From: Cedecea neteri
GTDB taxonomy: Bacteria; Pseudomonadota; Gammaproteobacteria; Enterobacterales; Enterobacteriaceae
DNA length: 64,000 nucleotides
NCBI RefSeq assembly: GCF_000758325.1
Contig: NZ_CP009459.1
Span: forward strand, 992,001 to 1,056,000
Direction: 5' to 3'
The translations under genes and the position numbers were made by a program. The notes beneath the pieces were generated by a model. The model had not been told where the DNA came from and ran no database searches. It saw only the letters and a program-made list of their open reading frames with translations. Shown in pieces: positions 1 to 9,764 of this stretch (positions within the stretch are counted from its first letter, which is position 1; each line of letters opens with the position of its first letter).

Positions 1-682
1 TTTCCTCGGCAATCAATGAATCCGGACGGTATTCGCCAAGCGGCTGTTTTACCGCCGCACTTTCGGCCATCGCCTCATCCCGGTGAAGAATAATGGGGAT
101 CATCGTGCGCTGGCTTTGCAGCCAAATTTGGTAGATATCATCCTGCAGCTGACTGGCCACCTGCAGATAGTTCACCAGGATATGCGCCCCTTGCGGCAAG
201 GCCTGCTGATGCAAACGAATATGGCAGTTGGTGTCTGGTTTAACCACCGTCACCACGCTGTCGGTTTGTGCCAGAATCTGGCGGGTTAAGGCATTAAAAC
301 CGTAGGGTAAATCCAGCAAGATCCACTGGTAACGCTGGCTCGCCTTCAGGTCGGCAAGAAAATGGCTGAACTTGCCAAGGGCTTTTTCCACCGTGTCGAA
401 CGTTTCATGCTCAGCCGGGCTAAGCTGGCCGAACGGCAGCACGTCGAGATGGCTGGTATAGCGCCACGCGCATTTGCGCCAGTCTTCGTTATCCAGCATG
501 GCTCGCGCCCAGCCCTTAGGCTCTGCGAAATCAATATTATAAAACAGACGCAGCAGGTTATCTGGCGAGATATCCACCACCAGTACCGATTCCCCAAGTT
601 GCTGCAACGACCAACCAAGCGCCGCGGTAATAGACGTCGTCCCTACGCCACCACGCAGCCCTTGCAACCCAATGACAGCCAT
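1..682 (-). CDS. bcsQ: BcsQ, cellulose synthase-associated MinD/ParA-like ATPase (3' end beyond window)
   Basis: Reading the minus strand from the ATG at 682 gives an open frame that runs off the left edge (about 227 residues visible; the E. coli protein has about 250). It starts MAVIGLQGLRGGVGTTS and keeps the BcsQ-typical sequence throughout, including DNLLRL, LPFGQLS, CHIRLHQQALPQGAHIL and HRDEAMAE. The P-loop is deviant: RGGVGTTS lacks the usual Walker A lysine, as in E. coli BcsQ. The family helps place the cellulose synthase complex at the cell pole with BcsR. A purine-rich stretch (GGGAGTAGG) lies just upstream. The gene follows bcsR by 12 bases, so the two are probably cotranscribed into bcsA, bcsB and the rest, which would lie left of the window. 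Confidence 0.95.
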   Translation of the reverse strand, partial: MAVIGLQGLRGGVGTTSITAALGWSLQQLGESVLVVDISPDNLLRLFYNIDFAEPKGWARAMLDNEDWRKCAWRYTSHLDVLPFGQLSPAEHETFDTVEKALGKFSHFLADLKASQRYQWILLDLPYGFNALTRQILAQTDSVVTVVKPDTNCHIRLHQQALPQGAHILVNYLQVASQLQDDIYQIWLQSQRTMIPIILHRDEAMAESAAVKQPLGEYRPDSLIAEE

Positions 683-694
683 CAGGCCTACTCC

Positions 695-880
695 CTATTG
701 TTGCGTTAATTCAGCCAGCAGCGGCCAACGTTTAATTGCCGCCGCCAGTTGTTCCTGCTGCGATATATCGGTGTAATCTATTTCGGGCAGTGAAAATGCT
801 TTACTTAGCGCCAGAAAATCATTTTGGAAGGCATAAACAAGCTTGTTTTCCTGAGCATTGCCAGTCTCTTCATCTTGCAT
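695..880 (-). CDS. bcsR: BcsR, small cellulose synthase regulatory subunit
   Basis: This 61-residue protein contains AFQNDFLALSKAFSLPEIDYTDISQQEQLAAAIKRWPLLAEL in segments; the C-terminal two thirds match E. coli BcsR (62 residues) closely. Members of the family bind BcsQ and stabilise the cellulose secretion complex. The frame is open further upstream, to 985, but that extension looks non-coding. ATG at 880 gives the family length. ATG at 892 is the alternative, although its GAGGG sits too close to be a normal ribosome site. The gene diverges from bcsE. Confidence 0.85.
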   Translation of the reverse strand: MQDEETGNAQENKLVYAFQNDFLALSKAFSLPEIDYTDISQQEQLAAAIKRWPLLAELTQQ

Positions 881-1053
881 TTTAGTTGTCATCCCTCGGT
901 CAGGTTTGGTCAGCAGTGATAACTGCAAATGCCTGGAAAACAAAAAATGTTTTACAATGCTAAAACTGATGCTGTTTATTTTCAATGGTAGGTTTCTTTC
1001 TCAGCTTACGCTAGTAAACTGACATACATACTAATTTATCTCCAGGGGACGGC
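881..1053. promoter_or_regulatory. bcsR / bcsE divergent control region
   Basis: This 173-base AT-rich gap separates the leftward bcsRQ genes from the rightward bcsEFG genes, so it must hold both promoters. A GGGG-containing ribosome site (CAGGGGACGGC) precedes the bcsE ATG. I could not assign convincing -10/-35 boxes. Confidence 0.5.
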
Positions 1054-2616
1054 ATGGAACCCATATTTTCGCTTGGCATCCGTTCGTTATGGAACGAATT
1101 GAATCATATGCCCGCAGGGGGCGTCTGGTGGCTGAACGTAGAAAGTCAGGATGATGCAATAAGTATTGTTAATCAGACAGTTGCCGCCCAAGAGTCGACG
1201 ACAAAGGCTGCCGTCATTTCAATGTCGGCAAAGTCCGGGCAAGCGATAAAGCTAGATCCGGGCAAAGGGCCAGAAAAACTACGCCTTTTTACCATGCCCT
1301 CATCCCTCAATGGACTCAATGCGCTACGCCGCGATCTGATGTGCAGTATTAATCCTGAACACTACTTTTTTATACTCTTAAGTTCTGATAACGTCTGGGA
1401 AAATATCCCCCCAGCGGACTTACGTCATTGGCTCGCCGCAATGGGAAAATGGACTAAACGCAATAAGTGCAGTCTGCTTTTTGTTAATGTCGGAAATAAC
1501 AATGATAAACAATTCTCGTTATTAGTCAGCGAGCATCGCAGCCTGTCCGGGCTTGCCAGCCTGCGGGCGCAAAGCGATATCCATCGCTATGACATCGCCT
1601 TTTGGTGTAACGAGAAAGGCGTCACGGCCGATCAACAACTAAATATTCAATGGCAAAACAAAGCATGGCAGGTGCAGGAAAATTCTGAAAGCTCACCGCA
1701 GCCGCGCAGCGATGAAAAAAGCGTTCTCAGCCATATTGCTGTCCTGGAAGGCGCTCCTGCCCTGTCGGAAAACTGGCAGCTCTTCGAAAACAATGAGCAA
1801 CTGTTTGATGCCGCGCGAACTGCGCAGGCCGCCACAATTATTTTCTCGCTCACCCAGAATAGCCAAATCAACAGCATCGCCCGCCAGATTCACGCCCTTC
1901 GCCGCCAGCGCGGCAGCGCGCTGAAGCTGATCGTGCGGGAAAACCAGGCCAGCCTGCGAGCCACCGATGAACGGCTTCTGCTGGGCTGCGGGGCAACGCT
2001 AATTATTCCGTGGAATGCCCCGCTTTCACGCTGTCTGACGATGATCGAAAGCGTGCAGGGTGCGAAGTTTACCCGCCATGTCCCGGAAGACATTACCGTG
2101 CTGATCGACCAGATGCAGCCGCTTAAACTGCGCGGTTATCAGAAATGGGACGTTTTCTGCAACGGTATCGGGGCGCTGATGAACAACGCCCTGCTGCCGG
2201 AAGATGGCAAAGGCGTGATGGTCGCACTGCGCCCGGTGCCTGGGCTGCGTGTTGAACAAGCGCTGACGTTATGCCGTCCAAACCGCATGGGTGATATCGT
2301 GACTATCGGGGAAAACCGGCTGATGCTGTTCCTCTCCTTCTGCCGCATTAACGATCTCGATACCGCCCTGAACCACATTTTCCCGCTGCCGGTGAACGAC
2401 CTTTTCACCAACCGCATGGTGTGGTTTGAAGACAGCCAAATCGCCGCCGAAATACTCCAAATGCAGGTCATGCGCCCGGAAAAATGGGTAAAACCGCTGG
2501 CCGCCACGCTCGACCTGAACAGCGTTCGCCATGCCAGCCACGAAGGGCATAGCTGGCGCAGACAGCCAACGCCTGTAACGCTGCTGGATGACACCCCGAG
2601 GGAACAAACACAATGA
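1054..2616 (+). CDS. bcsE: BcsE, c-di-GMP-binding cellulose biosynthesis protein
   Basis: The product has 520 residues, close to the 523 of E. coli BcsE. In the family the N-terminal region is a degenerate receiver/ATPase-like platform and the C-terminal GIL domain binds cyclic di-GMP. The RxGD I-site-like motif is visible as R411-M-G-D414, inside [13 protein letters not shown]. In E. coli BcsE is needed for full cellulose output and binds BcsF and the BcsRQ complex at the inner membrane. The stop codon overlaps the bcsF start (ATGATGA), which suggests translational coupling. No truncation or frameshift was seen. Confidence 0.96.
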   Translation: MEPIFSLGIRSLWNELNHMPAGGVWWLNVESQDDAISIVNQTVAAQESTTKAAVISMSAKSGQAIKLDPGKGPEKLRLFTMPSSLNGLNALRRDLMCSINPEHYFFILLSSDNVWENIPPADLRHWLAAMGKWTKRNKCSLLFVNVGNNNDKQFSLLVSEHRSLSGLASLRAQSDIHRYDIAFWCNEKGVTADQQLNIQWQNKAWQVQENSESSPQPRSDEKSVLSHIAVLEGAPALSENWQLFENNEQLFDAARTAQAATIIFSLTQNSQINSIARQIHALRRQRGSALKLIVRENQASLRATDERLLLGCGATLIIPWNAPLSRCLTMIESVQGAKFTRHVPEDITVLIDQMQPLKLRGYQKWDVFCNGIGALMNNALLPEDGKGVMVALRPVPGLRVEQALTLCRPNRMGDIVTIGENRLMLFLSFCRINDLDTALNHIFPLPVNDLFTNRMVWFEDSQIAAEILQMQVMRPEKWVKPLAATLDLNSVRHASHEGHSWRRQPTPVTLLDDTPREQTQ

Positions 2617-2807
2617 TGAACATCACCGACATCATTCAGCTCGTCGTGCTTTGCGCGATAGTTTTTTTTCCGCTGGGCTACACCGCTCACCGCTGGCTGC
2701 CCCGCTTTACCGCCGCGGTGCGGCTGATGTTTTTAAAACCACGCTACGTTAAACCGGCCGGGACGCTGCGCCGACCTTCCGCCAGGGCAGACCATCAACA
2801 TGACTAA
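2613..2807 (+). CDS. bcsF: BcsF, single-span membrane protein of the cellulose complex
   Basis: The protein has 64 residues. One hydrophobic helix (about residues 6-24, [19 protein letters not shown]) is followed by a basic cytoplasmic tail with the conserved [14 protein letters not shown] segment of E. coli BcsF (63 residues). In E. coli it recruits BcsE to the membrane and works with BcsG. Its start overlaps the end of bcsE and its 3' end overlaps bcsG by 8 bases, so the three genes form a tight operon. Confidence 0.94.
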   Translation: MMNITDIIQLVVLCAIVFFPLGYTAHRWLPRFTAAVRLMFLKPRYVKPAGTLRRPSARADHQHD

Positions 2808-4482
2808 TCACACTCAAACGGCAAAATCGCCGGCTCATTTTCTGCAGTACTGGCGTGGTCTGGGCGGCTGGAACTACTACTTCCTGTTGAAGTTCGGTCT
2901 GCTATGGACCGGTTACCTGAATTTTCACCCACTGGCGAACCTGGTCTTTCTTGCCTTTTTGTTATTCCCGCTGCCGCCGCTGAAGCTGCACAAACTGCGT
3001 AACTGGATAGCCCTTCCCGTAGGGATCGGTCTTTTCTGGCACGATACCTGGCTGCCCGGCTTCGACAGCATGATGAGCCAGGGTAGCCAGGTCGTGGGCT
3101 TCAGTGCGGACTATCTTCTCGACCTGGTGACCCGCTTTATTAACTGGCAAATGATCGGCGCAGCGTTTGTCCTGCTGGTTGCCTGGCTGTTTGTCTCCCA
3201 GTGGCTGCGCGTCACGGTGTTTGTCGTGGCTATCCTGGTCTGGCTCAACGTGTTGACGGTGGCCGGCCCGGCTATCTCTTTACTGCCATCCGCATCACAA
3301 ACAACGGCCTCCGCCAGCGCCAGCGGTACCGCCGGGTCAACGGCCGCCGCCAGTACGGCAGCACCGGTTTCCGGTGATATTCCGGCACAAACGGCACCGC
3401 CGACAAGCGACAATATTACCGCCTGGCTGAACAACTTCTACGCCAGCGAAGCCAAACGGCAGACCAAATTCCCGGATGCACTGCCCGCTGACGCACAGCC
3501 TTTTGAGCTGCTGATCATCAATATTTGCTCCCTCTCATGGTCCGACATCGAGGCTGTTGGCCTCAGTTCGCACCCGCTGTGGAAACACTTTGATATTCTG
3601 TTCAAAAACTTCAACTCGGCGACCTCCTACAGCGGCCCGGCCGCCATCCGCCTGCTCCGCGCGAGCTGCGGGCAGTCGTCCCACAAAGGGCTTTATGAGC
3701 CTGCGGGCAACCAATGCTATCTGTTTGATGACTTAGCCCGCCTCGGCTTCAAGCAGCAACTGATGATGGACCACAACGGCGTATTCGGTAACTTCCTGAA
3801 AGAAGTGCGTGAAAACGGCGGGATTCAGGTCCCGCTGATGGATCAAAGCGGACTGCCGAGCAATCTGCTGGCATTTGATAATTCGCCAATCTACGACGAC
3901 ACCGCCGTGCTACAGCGCTGGCTGCAGGGTGAGCAAAATGACGGCGCGAACCCGCGCACGGCTACCTTCTACAACCTGGTACCACTGCACGACGGTAACC
4001 ATTATCCGGGCAACAGCAAAACAGCCGACTATAAGGCGCGGGCGCAGAAGCTGTTCGATGAGCTGGATTCCTTCCTGACCGAGCTTGAGAAGTCGAACCG
4101 CAAGGTCATGGTGGTGATTGTGCCGGAGCACGGTGCGGCGTTGAAAGGCGATAAAATGCAGGTTTCCGGGCTGCGTGACATTCCAAGTCCTGACATCACC
4201 CACGTACCGGCGGGCGTGAAATTCATCGGCATGAAAGCGCCACACAGCGGCGACGCCATTGAAATCAACCAGCCAAGCAGCTATCTGGCGATTTCAGAAC
4301 TGGTTTCCCGCTCGGTGGACGGCAAAAACTTTGTCGCCGACCAGGTGGACTGGAACGCACTGACCAGCAACTTGCCGCAAACCGCCCCGGTTTCTGAAAA
4401 CTCAACGGCGGTGGTGCTGAAGTATCAGGATAAGCCTTATGTTCGCCTGAGCGGCGGCGACTGGGTGCCTTATCCGCAATAA
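2800..4482 (+). CDS. bcsG: BcsG, cellulose phosphoethanolamine transferase
   Basis: The product has 560 residues. An N-terminal membrane domain of several helices (within about residues 20-160) is followed by an Ala/Ser/Thr-rich linker (about 167-195) and a periplasmic alkaline-phosphatase-fold catalytic domain. Known E. coli active-site positions are kept: Cys243 (NICSLSWSD) and the nucleophile Ser278 (SATSYSGPA). A metal-binding E443-H444 pair sits in [11 protein letters not shown], one position from the E. coli numbering. The enzyme transfers phosphoethanolamine from phosphatidylethanolamine to nascent cellulose. It is last in bcsEFG, and a terminator follows. Confidence 0.96.
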   Translation: MTNHTQTAKSPAHFLQYWRGLGGWNYYFLLKFGLLWTGYLNFHPLANLVFLAFLLFPLPPLKLHKLRNWIALPVGIGLFWHDTWLPGFDSMMSQGSQVVGFSADYLLDLVTRFINWQMIGAAFVLLVAWLFVSQWLRVTVFVVAILVWLNVLTVAGPAISLLPSASQTTASASASGTAGSTAAASTAAPVSGDIPAQTAPPTSDNITAWLNNFYASEAKRQTKFPDALPADAQPFELLIINICSLSWSDIEAVGLSSHPLWKHFDILFKNFNSATSYSGPAAIRLLRASCGQSSHKGLYEPAGNQCYLFDDLARLGFKQQLMMDHNGVFGNFLKEVRENGGIQVPLMDQSGLPSNLLAFDNSPIYDDTAVLQRWLQGEQNDGANPRTATFYNLVPLHDGNHYPGNSKTADYKARAQKLFDELDSFLTELEKSNRKVMVVIVPEHGAALKGDKMQVSGLRDIPSPDITHVPAGVKFIGMKAPHSGDAIEINQPSSYLAISELVSRSVDGKNFVADQVDWNALTSNLPQTAPVSENSTAVVLKYQDKPYVRLSGGDWVPYPQ

Positions 4483-4501
4483 TATTTGTGTTTAGACGAC
4501 C

Positions 4502-4533
4502 AAAAACCGGTGCCTTGTGTGCCGGTTTTTTTT
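4502..4533 (+). terminator. Rho-independent terminator after bcsG
   Basis: The inverted repeat AAAAACCGG / CCGGTTTTT has an 11-base loop and runs into a T tract. It lies 20 bases after the bcsG stop. Confidence 0.85.
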
Positions 4534-4662
4534 ATGGCGAAAATCGAAAAGACTGTGCAACAGCTGCAATAAGTCTAAATTTTCAGCGAGATGGATTCCT
4601 GAAAGAAAAAGACGTCATATCGAAAAGTATCCTCCTCAGATAGAGTTTTTCTCTCAGACGCA

Positions 4663-4703
4663 TTGTACTTAAAGCTGTACAATAACTGTATGTATTTTAT
4701 ACT
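4663..4703 (+). promoter_or_regulatory. Probable YefM-YoeB autoregulatory operator and promoter
   Basis: Two hexamers, TGTACT (4664-4669) and TGTACA (4676-4681), lie 12 bases apart. The E. coli YefM operator has TGTACA cores with this kind of spacing. A TATACT -10 candidate is at 4698-4703, so the operator would cover the -35 region and let the antitoxin repress its own operon. The hexamers are seen directly; the function is inferred. Confidence 0.6.
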
Positions 4704-4733
4704 CAGCAGGAAATTGTCCAATCAGAGAAAACC

Positions 4734-4985
4734 ATGCGCACCATTACATACAGTAAAGCACGGCAGGAGCTGGCAGATACCATGCAAAAGGTCATTGACG
4801 ATCGGGACCCAATTTTGATTACCCGGCAAAACGGAGGCAACTGCGTGCTGCTGAGTGAAGAGCATTACAACTCACTGGAAGAAACAGCCTATCTTTTACG
4901 CTCTCCGGCAAATGCGGCCAGACTGAGTCAGGCAATCGAAGACATCAATAACGATCTCTACAACGAAAGAGACATTATTGAATGA
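4734..4985 (+). CDS. yefM: YefM antitoxin (type II, Phd/YefM family)
   Basis: The 83-residue product has the same length as E. coli YefM. Shared blocks are [37 protein letters not shown] and the C-terminal RDIIE. The N-terminal half forms the DNA-binding Phd/YefM fold, and the acidic C-terminal half wraps the toxin. Its stop overlaps the start of yoeB (ATGATG), the normal arrangement for stoichiometric coupling. TGTACA-type operator hexamers lie upstream. In this window the pair sits between bcsG and yiaD, which is not its E. coli location (near his), so it looks like an acquired cassette at a rearrangement junction. Confidence 0.95.
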   Translation: MRTITYSKARQELADTMQKVIDDRDPILITRQNGGNCVLLSEEHYNSLEETAYLLRSPANAARLSQAIEDINNDLYNERDIIE

Positions 4986-5236
4986 TGCTTTGCTGGCACC
5001 ATCAGGCCTGGGAAGACTACCTTTATTTCCAGCGCACGGATAAAAAGATGGTGAAACGTATCAACGACCTGATTAAAGAAATCCGTCGAACGCCGTTTCA
5101 GGGCATAGGCAAGCCAGAGCCACTCAAGTTCAACTGGTCAGGATACTGGTCACGACGCATAGATGAAGAACATCGTCTGGTTTATACGACGAAGGACGAG
5201 AAAATTATTATCGTCGTCTGCCGCTATCACTATTGA
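4982..5236 (+). CDS. yoeB: YoeB toxin, ribosome-dependent mRNA endonuclease
   Basis: The 84-residue RelE/YoeB-family product has all expected catalytic positions: Glu46 (KPEPLK), Arg65 (EEHRLVY), His83 and Tyr84 (RYHY at the C-terminus). The protein therefore looks active. The family cleaves mRNA in the ribosomal A site during stress and is neutralised by YefM. The gene overlaps yefM by 4 bases. Confidence 0.95.
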   Translation: MMLCWHHQAWEDYLYFQRTDKKMVKRINDLIKEIRRTPFQGIGKPEPLKFNWSGYWSRRIDEEHRLVYTTKDEKIIIVVCRYHY

Positions 5237-5243
5237 TGGCTCA

Positions 5244-5278
5244 CGGCAGTGGCCCCGATGCTGCTAAGCCCACTGCCG
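5244..5278. terminator. Hairpin between convergent yoeB and yiaD
   Basis: The perfect 9-bp repeat CGGCAGTGG / CCACTGCCG (5244-5252 and 5270-5278) has a 17-base loop. There is no T tract on either side, so it may act as a weak bidirectional terminator or an RNA-stabilising stem. Confidence 0.4.
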
Positions 5279-5287
5279 GACATGACG

Positions 5288-5950
5288 TTAACCCAAAGGA
5301 CTCAGGGTAATTTCTACGCGGCGATTCTGTGCTTTACCGTCCGCGGTGCTGTTGCTGGCGATAGGGTTCGCCGGGCCTGCGCCGGTGGTGCGAATACGGC
5401 TGGCCTCAACGCCCTGGGTAATCAGCGCGCTTCCTACGCCGTCTGCACGCTGCTGTGACAGGCGCATATTCAGTTCGTTACTGCCGGTGCTGTCGGTGTA
5501 GCCGACCACGTTAACCGCCGTTTTGGGGTATTCTTTCAACACCATCGCCACGCCGGTCAGGGTATTGGCACCCGCCGGTTTCAGGGTGGCACTGCTGCTG
5601 TCGAAGGTGACATTGTTCGGCATATTCAGCACGATGTTATCGCCGCTGCGGGTCACGCTCACGCCGGTTCCGCGCATTTTGTCGCGCAGCTTAGCTTCCT
5701 GCACATCCATATAGTAACCGACGCCGCCTCCGAGGGCTGCCCCAGCCGCAGCGCCAATCAGCGCGCCCTTGCCGCGATCTTTCTTCGATGACGAAAGTGC
5801 CCCCACGCCCGCCCCAACCAGCGAGCCAATCCCGGCGCCTATGCCAGATTTTCCGGCCTGGCTTTCGCCGGTGTACGGATTGGTGGTGCAGCCGGAAACC
5901 GCTAAGGTGCCACACACGACGGCGGCAATAATCATGACGCGTTTTTTCAT
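5288..5950 (-). CDS. yiaD: YiaD, OmpA-family outer-membrane lipoprotein
   Basis: The 220-residue product has a lipoprotein signal ending AVSGC (Cys21). A glycine-rich glycine-zipper region follows (about residues 35-82, GIGAGIGSLVGAGVGAL and GAAAGAALGGGVGYY). The C-terminal OmpA-like peptidoglycan-binding domain (about 105-218) includes NVVGYTDSTGS and LSQQRADGV. It is nearly identical to E. coli YiaD (219 residues), a multicopy suppressor of BamB-related defects. An AAGGAAATAAG ribosome site precedes the ATG. The gene diverges from bisC. Confidence 0.96.
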   Translation of the reverse strand: MKKRVMIIAAVVCGTLAVSGCTTNPYTGESQAGKSGIGAGIGSLVGAGVGALSSSKKDRGKGALIGAAAGAALGGGVGYYMDVQEAKLRDKMRGTGVSVTRSGDNIVLNMPNNVTFDSSSATLKPAGANTLTGVAMVLKEYPKTAVNVVGYTDSTGSNELNMRLSQQRADGVGSALITQGVEASRIRTTGAGPANPIASNSTADGKAQNRRVEITLSPLG

Positions 5951-6104
5951 CTTATTTCCTTCTATCCTTATTCATCCTTTGCCGGATATGCGCCCGGCGA
6001 TTGATTATGACGGCAAATCGTGTAGAAAATTCCGGTAAGAATTCTGAATAGTGAACATAAATACGCGGCCGTAGAGCCCAGCACCTGCCATCACGGAGCC
6101 CAAA

Positions 6105-8435
6105 TTGGCCAATACATCGCCTGCACGAAAACAAATCCTCACCGCCGCACACTGGGGCCCCATGCTGGTCGAAACCGACGGGCAGCGGGTTTACCACTCT
6201 CGCGGCGCGCTTGAAACCGGTCATCAAAACTCGCTACAAAGCGCCGTGCCCGATCAGGTTCACAGCAAAGCTCGCGTGGCGTTTCCTATGGCCCGGAAAG
6301 GGTTTCTGGCCTCCCCGGATAAGCCACAGGGAATTCGCGGTAAAGATGACTATGTCCGCATCAGTTGGGATGACGCCCTGACGCTGATTCACCAGCAGCA
6401 CAAACGCATTCGCGAGAAGCACGGCCCGGCAGCCATTTTCTCTGGCTCCTACGGCTGGCGCTCCAACGGCGTGCTGCACAAAGCCTCCACGCTGCTTCAG
6501 CGCTACATGAGCCTCGCGGGTGGCTATACCGGGCATTCCGGCGACTACTCCACCGGTGCCGCGCAGGTGATCATGCCCTACGTGGTGGGCTCTAACGAGG
6601 TTTACCAGCAGCAAACCAGCTGGCCGCTGCTGCTTGAGAACAGCGAAGTCGTGGTGCTGTGGAGCGCTAACCCGCTCAACACGCTGAAAATTGCCTGGAA
6701 TGCCAGTGACGAACAGGGCATGAAGTTCTTCGAACAGCTAAAAAACAGCGGCAAAACAATCATCGCCATCGACCCGATGCGCTCTGAAACGGTGGATTTC
6801 TTCGGGGAGCGTGCCGAATGGATCGCGCCGCATATGGGGACCGACGTAGCGCTGATGCTCGGCATTGCCCACACGCTGGTCATTCGCGACAGGCACGATA
6901 CCGCTTTCCTCGCCCGCTGCACCTATGGCTATGACAAATTTGAAGCTTACCTGCTCGGCAACACTGACGGGACGCCCAAAAGTGCGGCCTGGGCGGCTGA
7001 GATCTGCGGCATCCCCGCGGTCACCATCGAAAGTCTGGCCGATCTTTTCAGCCGCAAGCGCACCATGCTGATGGCGGGTTGGGGTATGCAGCGCCAGCAG
7101 TACGGTGAACAGAAACACTGGATGCTGGTCACGCTGGCCGCCATGCTGGGCCAGATTGGCACCCCGGGCGGCGGCTTTGGCCTTTCCTACCACTTCGCCA
7201 ACGGCGGTAACCCGACCCGCAGCGCAGCGGTTCCTGGTTCCCTGCAGGGCTCTCTAAAAGGCGGCACCGATGCCGTGGAAAAAATTCCCGTGGCGCGCAT
7301 CGTCGAAGCGCTGGAAAACCCTGGCAAGGATTACCAGCACAACGGGCAACGGCACACTTTCCCGGACATTCGTATGCTGTGGTGGGCTGGCGGCAGTAAC
7401 TTCACCCATCATCAGGACACCAACCGCCTTGCCGCAGCCTGGCAAAAGCCTGAGCTGATCGTTATCTCCGAATGCTTCTGGACGGCGGCGGCAAAACACG
7501 CCGATATCGTTTTACCGGTGACCACCTCGTTCGAGCGGAACGACATGACGATGACCGGTGATTACAGCAATCAGCATCTGGTCCCCATGAAACAGGTCGT
7601 CGCTCCGCAGGGAGAAGCGAGAAACGACTTTGATATTTTTGCAGAGCTAAGCGAACGATGGGAAGCCGGTGGTGAGGCACGGTTCAGCGAAGGGAAAAGC
7701 GAGCTTGAATGGCTGGAGTCTTTCTATGATATCGCCCGTCAGCGTGGCGCTACGCAGCAGATCGAGCTCCCGGATTTCAGTGAGTTCTGGGCAGCTAACC
7801 AACTGATAGAAATGCCAGAAAATGCGAAAAATGCCGAATTTATTCGCTTTGCCGCTTTTCGGGCCGATCCTGAGGCAAACCCACTCAAAACGCCAAGCGG
7901 TAAAATCGAGATCTACTCTGAGCGCATCGCCAGCTTTGGCTATGCCGACTGCCCGCCGCATCCAAGCTGGCTGGCACCGGACGAATGGCAGGGCAATGCC
8001 GCCTCCGGCCAGCTACAGCTGCTTTCATCCCATCCGGCTCATCGCCTGCACAGCCAGCTGAACTATGCCGGACTGCGCGACCAGTACGCCATTGCCGGAA
8101 GAGAGCCAATTACGCTGCACCCGATTGACGCTAAAGCACGCGGCATTGTTCACGGAGATTTAGTGCGGGTCTGGAACGCTCGTGGACAAGTGCTGGTTGG
8201 CGCTCAGGTAACCGACGGGATCAGGCCTGGCGTGGTTTGCATCCACCAGGGCGCATGGCCCGATCTGGATGAAGACAGGCTGTGTAAAAACGGGGCGGTT
8301 AACGTACTTACCATGGATATCCCGTCTTCGCGGCTGGCCAACGGCTGCGCGGCCAATAACTCCCTCGTCTGGGCGGAGAAATTTACCGGCCCGGCCCCTG
8401 ACGTGACGGCGTTCGATCCGCCTGCCAGCTCATAA
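6105..8435 (+). CDS. bisC: BisC, biotin sulfoxide reductase (Mo-bisMGD enzyme)
   Basis: The product has 776 residues against 777 in E. coli BisC, with strong identity from the first residues ([13 protein letters not shown]). It belongs to the DMSO/TMAO reductase family. The GDYSTGA motif holds the serine that ligates molybdenum in this family, and cofactor-binding motifs such as [10 protein letters not shown] and [15 protein letters not shown] are intact. The enzyme reduces biotin sulfoxide and methionine sulfoxide in the cytoplasm, and no Tat signal is seen. The start is a TTG, supported by homology and a GGAG six bases upstream; the next ATG (residue 19) would remove conserved sequence. The 3' end overlaps yiaC tail-to-tail by 53 bases. 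Confidence 0.95.
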   Translation: MANTSPARKQILTAAHWGPMLVETDGQRVYHSRGALETGHQNSLQSAVPDQVHSKARVAFPMARKGFLASPDKPQGIRGKDDYVRISWDDALTLIHQQHKRIREKHGPAAIFSGSYGWRSNGVLHKASTLLQRYMSLAGGYTGHSGDYSTGAAQVIMPYVVGSNEVYQQQTSWPLLLENSEVVVLWSANPLNTLKIAWNASDEQGMKFFEQLKNSGKTIIAIDPMRSETVDFFGERAEWIAPHMGTDVALMLGIAHTLVIRDRHDTAFLARCTYGYDKFEAYLLGNTDGTPKSAAWAAEICGIPAVTIESLADLFSRKRTMLMAGWGMQRQQYGEQKHWMLVTLAAMLGQIGTPGGGFGLSYHFANGGNPTRSAAVPGSLQGSLKGGTDAVEKIPVARIVEALENPGKDYQHNGQRHTFPDIRMLWWAGGSNFTHHQDTNRLAAAWQKPELIVISECFWTAAAKHADIVLPVTTSFERNDMTMTGDYSNQHLVPMKQVVAPQGEARNDFDIFAELSERWEAGGEARFSEGKSELEWLESFYDIARQRGATQQIELPDFSEFWAANQLIEMPENAKNAEFIRFAAFRADPEANPLKTPSGKIEIYSERIASFGYADCPPHPSWLAPDEWQGNAASGQLQLLSSHPAHRLHSQLNYAGLRDQYAIAGREPITLHPIDAKARGIVHGDLVRVWNARGQVLVGAQVTDGIRPGVVCIHQGAWPDLDEDRLCKNGAVNVLTMDIPSSRLANGCAANNSLVWAEKFTGPAPDVTAFDPPASS

Positions 8436-8844
8436 TCCACGTCGGGTGCTGCGTTTCTGCCTGCCACGCACTCTCTTCAATATGAAAGCCGTGGCGGTGA
8501 TAGAAATGCACCGCCCGGCGGTTTTTCTGATACACCTCAAGACTTAAGGCCGGGTATTCCGCCTTCACCTTCTCCAACAATTCGCCGCCGATCCCTTGCC
8601 CGGCAAACGAAGGGGCGACGAACAGCGCGCCGATAAACTGCCGGTCCATCACGCTGATAAACCCCACCATCTGCTGCTGGTGCAGATAAACCCACGTTTT
8701 TGACTGAGGAATATAGACATTGCGCACCAGGTTGAGGCTTTCGTACCAGTAGCTTTCCGGGATAAACGGATGGCCGCCGATAGTACTTTCCAGCCAGAGC
8801 GCCATGAGCGCATCCATTTGCTCAATGTTAAACAGCTGGATCAT
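8383..8844 (-). CDS. yiaC: YiaC, GNAT-family N-acetyltransferase
   Basis: The 153-residue protein resembles E. coli YiaC (146 residues), for example [33 protein letters not shown] and PTWIMSW. The acetyl-CoA pyrophosphate loop is seen in [12 protein letters not shown]. coli YiaC can acetylate protein lysines. The start ATG overlaps the tag stop by 4 bases, so it is translated from a tag-yiaC message. The tail is several residues longer than in E. coli and runs antisense over the last 53 bases of bisC. Confidence 0.9.
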   Translation of the reverse strand: MIQLFNIEQMDALMALWLESTIGGHPFIPESYWYESLNLVRNVYIPQSKTWVYLHQQQMVGFISVMDRQFIGALFVAPSFAGQGIGGELLEKVKAEYPALSLEVYQKNRRAVHFYHRHGFHIEESAWQAETQHPTWIMSWQADRTPSRQGPGR

Positions 8845-9404
8845 TGGCGAAAATCAGGGTGGCAGAAGCAGCCCGTCACATGGTCATTGACCAGGCCGCA
8901 GGCTTGCATAAACGAATAGCAGATTGTCGACCCCACAAACTTAAACCCACGCTTTTTTAGCGCCTTAGACAGCGCATCTGACGTCGGCGTAAAAGCCGGA
9001 ACTTCGCTGAGTGAAGCGCGATGCGATATCTGAGGTTTATGGTCGACAAATCCCCAGACAAAATCAGGGAAGTTCTCACCGCTGGCTTCCATCGCGAGGA
9101 AAGCTTTAGCGTTGATGATAATCGCCTCGATTTTCCCTCGGTGGCGAATAATGCCGGTATCCAGCATCAGTTGATCCACTTCTTCCGGCTGAATGAGCGC
9201 CACGGCATAGGGGTCAAAATGCCTGAAACGCTGGCGGTAGTTTTCGCGTTTTTTCAACACGGTGATCCACGACAGCCCGGCCTGCTGACCTTCCAGACAA
9301 ATCATCTCAAAGAGCTTTTGCCCGTCGGTAACCGGCACTCCCCATTCTTTATCGTGATACTCCTGATACAGCGGATCCTGAGTAACCCAGCCACAACGTT
9401 CCAT
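8841..9404 (-). CDS. tag: Tag, 3-methyladenine-DNA glycosylase I
   Basis: The 187 residues equal the E. coli Tag length. The HhH-family glycosylase removes 3-methyladenine from alkylated DNA and is constitutive in E. coli. Zinc ligands are conserved at Cys4, His17, His175 and Cys179 (MERCGW, YHDKEWG, DHVTGC). The LEGQQAGLSWITVLKKRENYR block around the substrate pocket is intact. Gene order tag-yiaC with bisC convergent is as in E. coli. Confidence 0.97.
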   Translation of the reverse strand: MERCGWVTQDPLYQEYHDKEWGVPVTDGQKLFEMICLEGQQAGLSWITVLKKRENYRQRFRHFDPYAVALIQPEEVDQLMLDTGIIRHRGKIEAIIINAKAFLAMEASGENFPDFVWGFVDHKPQISHRASLSEVPAFTPTSDALSKALKKRGFKFVGSTICYSFMQACGLVNDHVTGCFCHPDFRQ

Positions 9405-9764
9405 TTAGCTCTCCCTGATTATCTGCCGAGCGTGGGCAAATTTTACTTTCTGACAATAGTGAATCCGGGATATTTCGCAACCCTGAATGAGATCAAAGAA
9501 AGGGCACTTAACCCCCGTAAATTTGCAAACTGTTAACCATCTCTCATTTATGATTTAACATTTAATATACAGCAAAGACGCACACCACAATGATAGCGAG
9601 CACTAACAAACAAAACATAAAGTGCAGCGTAAAGGTCATTCATACCGTCTCAGAGGCACTTCATTCCGTTCTTCATGCATTTCATGCCGTTTTTTCCTGG
9701 AATAAACGGCGCTTCGCTATCGTAGGCGGCAGATAACTTCCCTTAGATTCGCAGGACATCTGCC
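9405..9764. promoter_or_regulatory. tag / yhjX divergent intergenic region
   Basis: This 360-base AT-rich gap has no credible gene. It holds the tag promoter on the left and, near 9634-9685, three YpdB-type direct repeats upstream of yhjX. In E. coli the gene yhjY lies in this gap; it is absent here. Confidence 0.6.
9634..9685 (+). promoter_or_regulatory. Three tandem YpdB-like response-regulator sites upstream of yhjX
   Basis: GGTCATTCAT (9634-9643), GGCACTTCAT (9655-9664) and TGCATTTCAT (9676-9685) are each separated by exactly 11 bases, a 21-bp period. The E. coli yhjX promoter is known to carry two GGCATTTCAT repeats with an 11-base spacer, bound by the LytTR regulator YpdB. The third, most degenerate repeat is extra here. 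The sequence match is direct; binding is inferred. Confidence 0.75.

Noticed and set aside
615-682. Missing Walker A lysine in BcsQ considered as inactivation
   Set aside because: The RGGVGTT form is also found in E. coli BcsQ, so it is a family trait.
6105-6107. TTG start of bisC considered as evidence of truncation
   Set aside because: Length and N-terminal sequence match E. coli BisC and a GGAG lies at correct spacing, so it is a normal alternative start.
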